From Intestinibacter bartlettii (GTDB lineage: Bacteria; Bacillota; Clostridia; Peptostreptococcales; Peptostreptococcaceae): 64,000 nucleotides of DNA. Of this stretch, positions 56,237-63,102 are shown in pieces. Where the stretch lies: assembly GCF_018917435.1 (NCBI RefSeq), contig NZ_JAHLOQ010000012.1:1-64000 (forward strand). Direction: 5' to 3'. The notes beneath the pieces were generated by a model. It had not been told where the DNA came from and ran no database searches. It saw only the letters and a list, made by a program, of their open reading frames with translations. Numbering within the stretch: position 1 is the first letter of the stretch; every line of letters starts with the position of its first letter. A program made the position numbers and the translations under genes.

Positions 56237-57454
56237 ATGACTGAAGCATATAAAACAAAAAATAGAAATGTTCAACAAAGAAAGAAAAAGCATAAGAATA
56301 AACATAAACATAAGCGTGGTAAAAAGTACTGTATATCGCTATCGGCATTATTTATATGCTATATAGCATTTTTTGTATTAGTAAATGCTTTTGCGGAAAA
56401 AAGGACTTTTTCAGAAACAGAAAATAGAGTTTTACAATCAAAACCTAGCTTTTCAATAGAAAAGTTATTTGAAGGTAGATTTATAGGTAAATATGAAGAT
56501 TATAAAGTAGATCAGTTTTATAATAGAGATTTTTGGATTAATGTAAAAATAAAAGCGGATAAATTGCTATTAAAAAAAGAATCTAATGGAGTTTATCTAG
56601 GTAAGGATGATTATTTATTAGAGAAATTTGATAAGCCTAATGAAGAAAATGTAAGTAAAAACTTAAAGGCTATAAATAAATTTGCACAAAAATATAAAAA
56701 TGTAAAACAGTATATGCTTATATCTCCTACTGCAGTTAATATACTTAGCAGTAACTTACCTATAGCAGCACCAGTAAATAATCAACAAGAATATCTAGAT
56801 AATTATGCTAAAAAACTAGGTTCAAATATAACTTTTGTAGATACATATACAACTTTACTTGAACACAAAAAAGAAGATATATTCTACAGAAGTGACCATC
56901 ACTGGACAAGTTTAGGTGCATTTTATTCATATCAAAAATTAGCAGATGTTATGAATTTAAGTGTTAAAGATAGTGATGATTATGATATCGAATTAGTATC
57001 AAATACTTTTGAAGGAGCATTAGCTTCAAAAAGTGGATATAGAACAAAACAAAAAGATAAGGTAAAAGTATATATACCAAAGAATGAAGATGATAAAGTA
57101 GTTGTTAATTATGTCGAAGAACAAAGAAAAACCGCTACTTTATATGAAAGTGAAAAATTAGAAGAAAAAGATAAGTATCAAGTATTTTTAGGAGGGAATC
57201 ATCCAATAGTAAAAATTGATACAGCATCAACTAGTGGCAAAACATTACTTATTTTTAAAGATTCCTATGCAAACTGTTTTGTACCATTTTTAACATCTCA
57301 CTTCAGTAAAATTATATTAGTTGACCCAAGATATTATTATGAAGATATAGACCAATTAATGAAAGATGAGGATGTAGATGAAGTGCTTTATCTATATAAT
57401 GCTAATACATTCTTTAGTGATACAACTTTATCACCAGTATTAAACAATGAATAA
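56237..57454 (+). CDS. DHHW family protein (AlgJ/AlgX-like acyltransferase partner)
   Basis: A 405-aa membrane-anchored protein. A very basic N terminus (KKKHKNKHKHKRGKK) precedes one TM at about 36-55. The extracytoplasmic domain carries SDHHWTSLGAF near 219-229, the DHHW motif that resembles the catalytic region of AlgJ/AlgX SGNH-like domains. KDSYANCFVPFL near the C terminus supplies the Ser-containing motif. The ATG at 56237 is 8 nt from AGGTGG; the GTG at 56225 lies on top of that site. It follows the MBOAT stop by 14 nt and completes the O-acylation module. Confidence 0.85.
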   Translation: MTEAYKTKNRNVQQRKKKHKNKHKHKRGKKYCISLSALFICYIAFFVLVNAFAEKRTFSETENRVLQSKPSFSIEKLFEGRFIGKYEDYKVDQFYNRDFWINVKIKADKLLLKKESNGVYLGKDDYLLEKFDKPNEENVSKNLKAINKFAQKYKNVKQYMLISPTAVNILSSNLPIAAPVNNQQEYLDNYAKKLGSNITFVDTYTTLLEHKKEDIFYRSDHHWTSLGAFYSYQKLADVMNLSVKDSDDYDIELVSNTFEGALASKSGYRTKQKDKVKVYIPKNEDDKVVVNYVEEQRKTATLYESEKLEEKDKYQVFLGGNHPIVKIDTASTSGKTLLIFKDSYANCFVPFLTSHFSKIILVDPRYYYEDIDQLMKDEDVDEVLYLYNANTFFSDTTLSPVLNNE

Positions 57455-57485
57455 CATTAAATAACTAAAATTGATAAATTTTGTA

Positions 57486-57513
57486 ACTTTTCGACCTTTC
57501 TCTGCATAATATT
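57486..57513 (+). promoter_or_regulatory. Candidate sporulation-type promoter (AC-17-CATANNNT)
   Basis: AC at 57486-57487, a 17-nt spacer and CATAATATT at 57505-57513, 52 nt before the small protein at 57565. Confidence 0.4.
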
Positions 57514-57564
57514 TAGTAAATAAATAAAATATTTATTAATATTAAAAAAAGGGAGAGAAATGTA

Positions 57565-57762
57565 ATGAGAGAACAAAGTTTATCAAGATTTTTTGGTGGG
57601 GGTCTATTTAATTTCTTTGACGAAGATTTCTTTGGAGGATTTTTCTTAATAATAATTATTTTATTATTAATGGTTGGAGATGATTTAATAGAGTGGATAG
57701 CATGCAACCCAGAAATGTTAATTTGGATAGTTATATTAGTATTATTATTTAGTTGTTTTTAA
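57565..57762 (+). CDS. Small hydrophobic membrane protein (WW-TM family, distant member)
   Basis: A 65-aa protein with SLSRFFGGGLFNFF at the N terminus, FFGGFFLIIIILLLMV (TM1), an acidic loop DDLIEWIACNPE, and MLIWIVILVLLFSCF (TM2). The RFFGG start and two-helix layout match the proteins at 7485 and 53093, but the Cys tail is reduced to one residue. GGGAGAG precedes the ATG. It lies 110 bp after the DHHW gene and has its own CATA box and terminator, so it is a separate unit. Function unknown. Confidence 0.65.
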   Translation: MREQSLSRFFGGGLFNFFDEDFFGGFFLIIIILLLMVGDDLIEWIACNPEMLIWIVILVLLFSCF

Positions 57763-57836
57763 TTTAATATAATTATTAAAAAATATATAAATTAAAATAT
57801 ATATTAAAGAAATAGGTAAGAAATAGATATTTCTAT

Positions 57837-57845
57837 CATAATATA
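57837..57845 (+). promoter_or_regulatory. CATANNNTA box, candidate sporulation-type -10 element
   Basis: CATAATATA lies 85 nt before the gene at 57922 and just ahead of a terminator hairpin. No AC was found at the proper -35 distance. A transcript from here would read through the hairpin. Confidence 0.3.
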
Positions 57846-57856
57846 TAATAGAGCAT

Positions 57857-57896
57857 AAAGACCTTTATCATTAGAGTATGATAAAGGTCTTTTTTG
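57857..57896 (+). terminator. Intrinsic terminator
   Basis: AAAGACCTTTATCAT at 57857-57871 pairs with ATGATAAAGGTCTTT at about 57878-57892 and runs into TTTTT. Confidence 0.85.
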
Positions 57897-57921
57897 ATAT
57901 ATCAATCAAGGAGGGATTTTT

Positions 57922-58146
57922 ATGAATCGTAAATTATCCAGAATGTTTGAATGTATCGGAGGAAGTGGATGGTGGATTATAGTATTATTTTTCCTATTTC
58001 TAGCTTTTCAAGAGTGCTTTGTAGATATTTGCTTAAGTGACTGGATACCATTTCTAATTCTGCTTTTAATCGTATGTTCATGTGATTCTTGTAATGATAA
58101 TGACTGCTATGATAATTACCAAAATGGATATACTTGTGGATGTTAA
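57922..58146 (+). CDS. Small WW-TM Cys-rich membrane protein with extended tail
   Basis: A 74-aa protein. KLSRMFECIGGSG leads into WWIIVLFFLFLAFQECF, then DWIPFLILLLIVCSC and a polar Cys/Asp/Asn tail ending YTCGC, with eight cysteines in all. The core is nearly identical to that of the 7485 protein (WWIIVLFFLFLAFQ and WIPFLILLLIVC). AAGGAGGG precedes the ATG. First of three consecutive same-strand members. Function unknown. Confidence 0.75.
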   Translation: MNRKLSRMFECIGGSGWWIIVLFFLFLAFQECFVDICLSDWIPFLILLLIVCSCDSCNDNDCYDNYQNGYTCGC

Positions 58147-58198
58147 AAAAAACTTAAAGAGAAAATATTTTAAACATTATCACAAATTACCACTTTTG

Positions 58199-58207
58199 CA
58201 TATTATA
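58199..58207 (+). promoter_or_regulatory. CATANNNTA box, candidate sporulation-type -10 element
   Basis: CATATTATA lies 51 nt before the 58-codon gene at 58250. An AC lies 15 nt upstream of it (58182-58183), close to but shorter than the usual spacing. Confidence 0.4.
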
Positions 58208-58249
58208 AGTTAAGAGCAAAAGCTCAAACATCAACAGGAGGTAAATGAA

Positions 58250-58426
58250 ATGTTAGACAGATTATTTGGAGAAGGTGGATTTTTTGGAGCAGGAGCATGG
58301 TGGATAATAGTATTATTCTTCTTATTCTTAGCATTTGGAGAAAGTTGGGTAGACATAGATATAATGGCATGGATACCATTCTTAATAATATTATTAATAT
58401 TATGTAGCTGTGGTTGTGGACTATAA
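58250..58426 (+). CDS. Small WW-TM Cys-rich membrane protein, 58 aa
   Basis: A short gene that is easily missed: ATG at 58250, TAA at 58424-58426, with AGGAGG about 10 nt upstream. The protein begins MLDRLFGEGGFFGAG, continues WWIIVLFFLFLAFGESW and WIPFLIILLIL, and ends CSCGCGL. It is almost identical to the protein at 58450 over its first 50 residues, and the DNA of the pair is also nearly identical through the membrane segment, so this is a recent tandem duplication. Function unknown. Confidence 0.78.
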   Translation: MLDRLFGEGGFFGAGAWWIIVLFFLFLAFGESWVDIDIMAWIPFLIILLILCSCGCGL

Positions 58427-58449
58427 TTTTAAAATAGGGGGAATTGAAA

Positions 58450-58653
58450 ATGTTAGATAGATTATTTGGTGGCGAAGGATTCTTTGGAGCAGGAGCATGG
58501 TGGATAATAGTATTATTCTTCTTATTCTTAGCATTTGGAGAAAGCTGGGTAGATATTGATATAATGGCATGGATACCATTCTTAATATTATTATTAATAG
58601 CTTGTTCATGTGGCGGATTCTTCGGTGATGGTATTGGAGGATGTGGCTGCTAG
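58450..58653 (+). CDS. Small WW-TM Cys-rich membrane protein, tandem copy
   Basis: A 67-aa paralogue of the 58250 gene, 23 nt downstream. It has MLDRLFGGEGFFGAG, the same WWIIVLFFLFLAFGESW and AWIPFLILLLIACSC, and an extra Gly/Cys tail ending GGCGC. The ATG at 58450 follows TAGGGGGA with good spacing; a TTG at 58444 is too close. A terminator follows at 58705-58740, which closes a two-gene unit. Confidence 0.78.
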   Translation: MLDRLFGGEGFFGAGAWWIIVLFFLFLAFGESWVDIDIMAWIPFLILLLIACSCGGFFGDGIGGCGC

Positions 58654-59107
58654 TCGCAATTTAATAGTTTGAAACTAAAACACTATATCTAAGCAATATT
58701 TGGGGGAAGGTTAATTATTTGATTAACCTTCTTTTTTAATTGTAAATAAATTATAAGTTATAAACAATCTGATAACAAATAATTATTTACATATAATATA
58801 TAAATTGAGAATAAAATGTTTATTTTCTAAAATTTTTCAGTAGATATAGATTTTTTTTGCTGATTTTCTATTTACGCAATTTTAAAAATAGTATAAATTA
58901 TAATAATAGAAGTGTATATTTTAAATCATATATATAAAATTAAAAAGATAAAAAATAAGTATATATGGGATTCATACGGACGAGCTTTTAAATATAGTAA
59001 GCATATATATTGTAAAAAGTATAAATAATATATTTATAAAACTGAAAAAGTATGTTACAATAAACTTTTAATATGATGAAACGAGAATAAAATAAGGAGG
59101 AAATGTG
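58654..59107 (+). other. Intergenic region of 454 bp ahead of the ccpA-like gene
   Basis: It contains the terminator at 58705-58740, then about 365 AT-rich bases. TACAAT near 59056 could be a -10 element for the LacI-type gene, without a convincing -35. No ORF or RNA family was seen. Confidence 0.45.
58705..58740 (+). terminator. Intrinsic terminator after the small-protein pair
   Basis: AAGGTTAATTA pairs with GATTAACCTT across a short loop (58707-58730), followed by CTTTTTT. Confidence 0.8.
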
Positions 59108-60121
59108 ATGAAAAATAACGTTACAATAAAGGACGTTGCAAAGTTAGCTGGAGTTTCAATATCTACAGTTTCAAGAGTAATAAATGACTCAAAACCAGTT
59201 ACGGATGAAGTTAAACAAAGAGTCTTAGATGTAATAAAAGAAACAGGATATGTACCAAATCCTCTTGCAAGAAGCTTAGTAACTAAAAAAAGTAAATTAC
59301 TAGGGGTTATAGTGCCAGAAGTATCAGACTCATTCGTAAATGAGATTGTAAATGGTATAGAATGTGTTACAAAAATGTATGGATATGATATATTATTAGC
59401 AAATACATATTCTGAAAAAAGTCAAGAGTTAAAAAGTATAGATTTATTAAAAGCAAAACAAGTTGAAGGGATAGTTATGATTTCATGGACGTTAGATGAA
59501 GACCACATACAATCAATTAACAACAGTGGTATACCTGCAACTTATATAAGTAAAACTGCTCAAACTTTTGATGTATATACAGTAAGTACAAATAATGAAG
59601 ATGCTACTTACGACATGACTAAATATCTAATAGATAAAGGACATAAAGAAATAGCTCTTATAATGACTAGTGAAGCAGATACTATCCTTGAAACAGAGAG
59701 AAGAAGAGGATACGAAAGAGCATTAACTGATAATAATATAGCTATAAATCCAGATATAATAAGATATGGTAATACAGACCATGACAATGGATATAAAGTT
59801 ATGGCTGAATTATTAGACGAAGGTAAAAAGCCAGATGCAGTATTTGTAACAGGTGATGAAGCGGCTATAGGAGCTATAAATGCTATATTCGATAAAGGAT
59901 ATAACGTTCCAAATGATATATCTGTAGCTGGATTTAATAATACTAAACTTTCTAAAATGTATCGTCCAAAATTAACTACAGTTGGTCAACCACTTTATGA
60001 TATGGGGGCTGTAGCTATGAGAATGGTAATAAAAATGATAAATGATGAACCACTTGAAGAAAAGAAATTCGTATTACCATATGAAATAATAGAAAGAGAA
60101 AGTGTAATAGAAAAGAAATAA
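59108..60121 (+). CDS. ccpA: LacI-family regulator, probable catabolite control protein CcpA
   Basis: A 337-aa repressor/activator. The N-terminal helix-turn-helix is TIKDVAKLAGVSISTVSRVI and the periplasmic-binding-like sensor follows. The C-terminal MYRPKLTTVGQPLYDMGAVAMR closely follows the CcpA pattern (RPQLTxVxQPxYDIGAVAMR, from memory), including the region that contacts HPr-Ser-P in CcpA. No sugar operon adjoins it, which fits a global regulator better than a local one. AAGGAGG at 59094-59100 is 7 nt from the ATG at 59108 and 4 nt from an in-frame GTG at 59105. Assignment to CcpA rather than another LacI protein is likely, not certain. Confidence 0.78.
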   Translation: MKNNVTIKDVAKLAGVSISTVSRVINDSKPVTDEVKQRVLDVIKETGYVPNPLARSLVTKKSKLLGVIVPEVSDSFVNEIVNGIECVTKMYGYDILLANTYSEKSQELKSIDLLKAKQVEGIVMISWTLDEDHIQSINNSGIPATYISKTAQTFDVYTVSTNNEDATYDMTKYLIDKGHKEIALIMTSEADTILETERRRGYERALTDNNIAINPDIIRYGNTDHDNGYKVMAELLDEGKKPDAVFVTGDEAAIGAINAIFDKGYNVPNDISVAGFNNTKLSKMYRPKLTTVGQPLYDMGAVAMRMVIKMINDEPLEEKKFVLPYEIIERESVIEKK

Positions 60122-60136
60122 TTATAGATAAAAAAC

Positions 60137-60168
60137 AAGAGAGTCCTTATGGATTCTCTTATTTTTTT
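60137..60168 (+). terminator. Intrinsic terminator after the ccpA-like gene
   Basis: AAGAGAGTCC pairs with GGATTCTCTT (one G-U) around TTAT, followed by ATTTTTTT. Confidence 0.8.
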
Positions 60169-60233
60169 AATTGTAAGGAAATTATATATTATCTGGTTTG
60201 GGGATAATTTATAATTTCCAACCTATTATCTTG

Positions 60234-60280
60234 AGCAACGGAATCTACGATTCGTTGGCGACATGAACGAAGTGAATTTT
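60234..60280 (+). repeat. Dispersed intergenic repeat, copy 2
   Basis: Matches 15414-15460 at 43 of 47 positions. CAACGgAATC and GATTCGTTG form a hairpin with a TAC loop. The copy lies between GGAAATTATATA-like segments at 60177-60190 and TATAATTTCC at 60210-60219, plus another GGAAATTATA at 60291-60300. Confidence 0.75.
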
Positions 60281-60342
60281 TTTACGCATAGGAAATTATA
60301 TATATAAATTGTGAATAATATAATCTCTAAGTACAGGTTTGA

Positions 60343-61257
60343 TTATTGGCATTTTTGCAGCTTTACTAAATTTTCTTTTTTATATTTTGTAGGTGATAAA
60401 TCCATAATACGTTTAAAAATTTCTGTGTAATAACTTGCGTTTGAGAATCCTACATTTTCTGAAATTTCGGTTATATTATATTTGTCGCTTAGAAGAAGAG
60501 GTATACTCTTTTTAATACGGTAATTTAAAAGATATTCAAAAGGTGTTTGACGAGTTGCTTTTTTAAAAAAACGACAACATTCACTTTTACTTATGTTACA
60601 TGATTCTGAAATATCGTCGAGAGTGATTTTGCTTTGATAGTTGCTATGTATAAAGTTTAATATTTTAGAAAGCCTAATAACATCATTTGAATTAAAGTTT
60701 TGTTCATCTTGCAAAATAGGATTAATTTCATTAAAAAATAGGGTCCACATTTCACATACTTTACTTTTAACTAATAATTCATAACAAGATTTTTTTTCAT
60801 AGAAGATATCACTTGCTTCTAGTACTAAAGACAAGATTTTTTGATGAGATTGATTGTTAGAATTTAAGAAAAATGCAGGGCATTGTCCGCTGTTTTCAAT
60901 TATATCAATATATTTGGTTTTTATTATACTTTCTTCATGTCCAAAAATAAAATTAGGTCTAAACATAAGTGCTAAAAAGGCACAGTCTTTATTGTTATAA
61001 CCCTTAGCCGTATGAAGTGTATGTGAGTTAATAAATAATCCATCTCCTGTTTTCATGTTATATATTTTATCATTAACTCTATATTCCATAGAACCTTCTA
61101 AAATAACTGAAAAAGTCATTTCATAATGCCAATGATAATCTAAAAATCCATACTCATAAGCAAACAAAGTATTATAATCAAAGTCAATTGGAAAAGTATA
61201 ATCTCCGTACTTTTTCTTTTCAAGCAAATTGTTTGCAACGATTATTTTTCTTTTCAT
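60343..61257 (-). CDS. AraC-family transcriptional regulator
   Basis: A 304-aa regulator. The N-terminal cupin-like sensor has WHYEMTFSVILEGSMEYRVN near 42-61. The C-terminal AraC domain, about 200-300, has two helix-turn-helix units: ITLDDISESCNISKSECCRF and NITEISENVGFSNASYYTEIF, followed by SPTKYK. GGGAGG precedes the ATG. It is divergent from hutH with a shared 230-bp promoter region, so control of histidine degradation is a reasonable inference, with urocanate or histidine as possible signal. Confidence 0.85.
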   Translation of the reverse strand: MKRKIIVANNLLEKKKYGDYTFPIDFDYNTLFAYEYGFLDYHWHYEMTFSVILEGSMEYRVNDKIYNMKTGDGLFINSHTLHTAKGYNNKDCAFLALMFRPNFIFGHEESIIKTKYIDIIENSGQCPAFFLNSNNQSHQKILSLVLEASDIFYEKKSCYELLVKSKVCEMWTLFFNEINPILQDEQNFNSNDVIRLSKILNFIHSNYQSKITLDDISESCNISKSECCRFFKKATRQTPFEYLLNYRIKKSIPLLLSDKYNITEISENVGFSNASYYTEIFKRIMDLSPTKYKKENLVKLQKCQ

Positions 61258-61486
61258 AATAATACCTCCCTAAATATAGTTAGATTTTGGCGCAATATTG
61301 TTATAGAAATTGATAAAATCCTTATAGATATAATTTATATTATTAATTATACTTAATAACATAACATATAAGCAAGTCACGAAAAAAATAATTCAAATAT
61401 CAGAAATCTTAATTCTAAATAAATAAATGTCTAAAATTATAAAAGTTTTTCAATATATAAAAAATATAAACTATGGAGGTTTTAAT

Positions 61487-63058
61487 ATGAGTATTATTAA
61501 ATTAAACGGTTACGATTTATCTTTAGAAGATTTAATTAAAGTTTGTAGATATGGTCATAAGGTAGAACTTACAGAAAATGCGATAGAAAGAATAAAAACA
61601 GCTAGAGCAATAGTTGATGATTTAGTAGAAAATGAAAAGGTTTCTTATGGTATAACAACTGGATTTGGTAAATTTTCTGATGTAGTTATATCTAAAAAAG
61701 ATACTAGACAACTTCAAATTAATTTAATAAGAAGTCATGCCTGTGGCGTAGGGGACCCTCTTAGTGAAGAGATAGTAAGAGCGATGATGTTACTTAGAAT
61801 AAATGCATTATCAAAAGGCTATTCAGGTGTTAGACTTGAAACTTTACAAGTTTTAATAGACATGTTAAATGCAGGCGTTCATCCAATAGTTCCAGAAAAA
61901 GGCTCACTAGGTTCTTCAGGAGATTTAGCGCCATTATCTCATATGGTACTTACTATGTTAGGAGAAGGTGAAGCAATATATAAAGGTGAAAGAATGGACT
62001 CTAAAGATGCTATGGAAAAAGCAGGCATTAAACCTTTAGAATATTTATCTTCAAAAGAAGGATTAAGTTTAAATAATGGTACTCAGTGTATGACAGCAGT
62101 TGGAGCTATAACAGTTTACGATGCTATCAATTTAATGAAAACTGCAGATATAGCACTAGGACTTACTATGGAAGGTTTAAACGGTATAACTTGTGCTATG
62201 GATGAAAGAGTACATTTAGTAAGACCACATAAAGGGCAATTCAACACAGCTAAAAATGTATTAGAAATATTAGATGGTAGTGAAATGACTACAGAACAAG
62301 GCGAACTTCGTGTACAAGATTCTTATACTTTAAGATGCTCACCACAAGTTCATGGTGGATGCAAAGATGCACTTGACTATGTAGTTAAAAAAATAGAAAT
62401 AGAAATGAATTCAGTTACAGATAATCCAATAATATTCCCAGGCGAAAATCAAAAAATTATATCTGGTGGTAACTTCCACGGTGAACCAATGGCACTTGCT
62501 TTTGATTTCTTAGGAATCGCTCTATCAGAAATTGCAAATATATCTGAACGTAGACTTGAAAAAATGGTAAATCCAGCACTTAGTCATGGTCTTCCAGCAT
62601 TCTTAGTTAATGAAGGTGGAGTTAACTCTGGATTTATGATAGTTCAATATAGTGCTGCTTCACTAGTTTCTGAAAATAAAGTATTAGCTCATCCAGCAAG
62701 TGTTGACTCAATACCATCTTCAGCAAACCAAGAAGATCATGTTTCTATGGGTACTATAGCATCTAGACATGCTAGAGATATATTAGATAATGCTAGAAAA
62801 GTTTTAGCTATGGAAATATTGGCATCAGCACAAGCAATAGATTTAAGAGGAAAGAAGAAATTAGGAAAAGGGACAGAAGAAGCTTATAAAATTATAAGAG
62901 AAAGAACTCCTTTTGTAGATAAAGATAGAATAATGTATAAAGATATAAACATTTGTGAAGACATAATAAAAGAAAATCTATTAGTAGAAGCTGTAGAAAA
63001 AGCTATAGGCAAAGAATTATTAGTAAGCGAAGAAATAGTTAGTGATTTAAAACTTTAA
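61487..63058 (+). CDS. hutH: Histidine ammonia-lyase
   Basis: Converts L-histidine to urocanate and ammonia, first step of histidine degradation, 523 aa. The MIO prosthetic group would form from residues about 142-144 in GSLGSSGDLAPLSHM; the triad is Ser-Ser-Gly instead of the common Ala-Ser-Gly. Other conserved parts are YGITTGFGKF, RSHACGVGDPL, QDSYTLRCSPQVHG and the SVDSIPSSANQEDHVSMG loop. GGAGG at 61475-61479 supports the ATG at 61487; the in-frame extension to 61427 has no binding site. It heads the hut operon with hutU 44 nt downstream. Confidence 0.95.
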   Translation: MSIIKLNGYDLSLEDLIKVCRYGHKVELTENAIERIKTARAIVDDLVENEKVSYGITTGFGKFSDVVISKKDTRQLQINLIRSHACGVGDPLSEEIVRAMMLLRINALSKGYSGVRLETLQVLIDMLNAGVHPIVPEKGSLGSSGDLAPLSHMVLTMLGEGEAIYKGERMDSKDAMEKAGIKPLEYLSSKEGLSLNNGTQCMTAVGAITVYDAINLMKTADIALGLTMEGLNGITCAMDERVHLVRPHKGQFNTAKNVLEILDGSEMTTEQGELRVQDSYTLRCSPQVHGGCKDALDYVVKKIEIEMNSVTDNPIIFPGENQKIISGGNFHGEPMALAFDFLGIALSEIANISERRLEKMVNPALSHGLPAFLVNEGGVNSGFMIVQYSAASLVSENKVLAHPASVDSIPSSANQEDHVSMGTIASRHARDILDNARKVLAMEILASAQAIDLRGKKKLGKGTEEAYKIIRERTPFVDKDRIMYKDINICEDIIKENLLVEAVEKAIGKELLVSEEIVSDLKL

Positions 63059-63102
63059 TATAAATATAGAGTAAAATTATAAAATTTAAGGGGGAATTTG
63101 AA

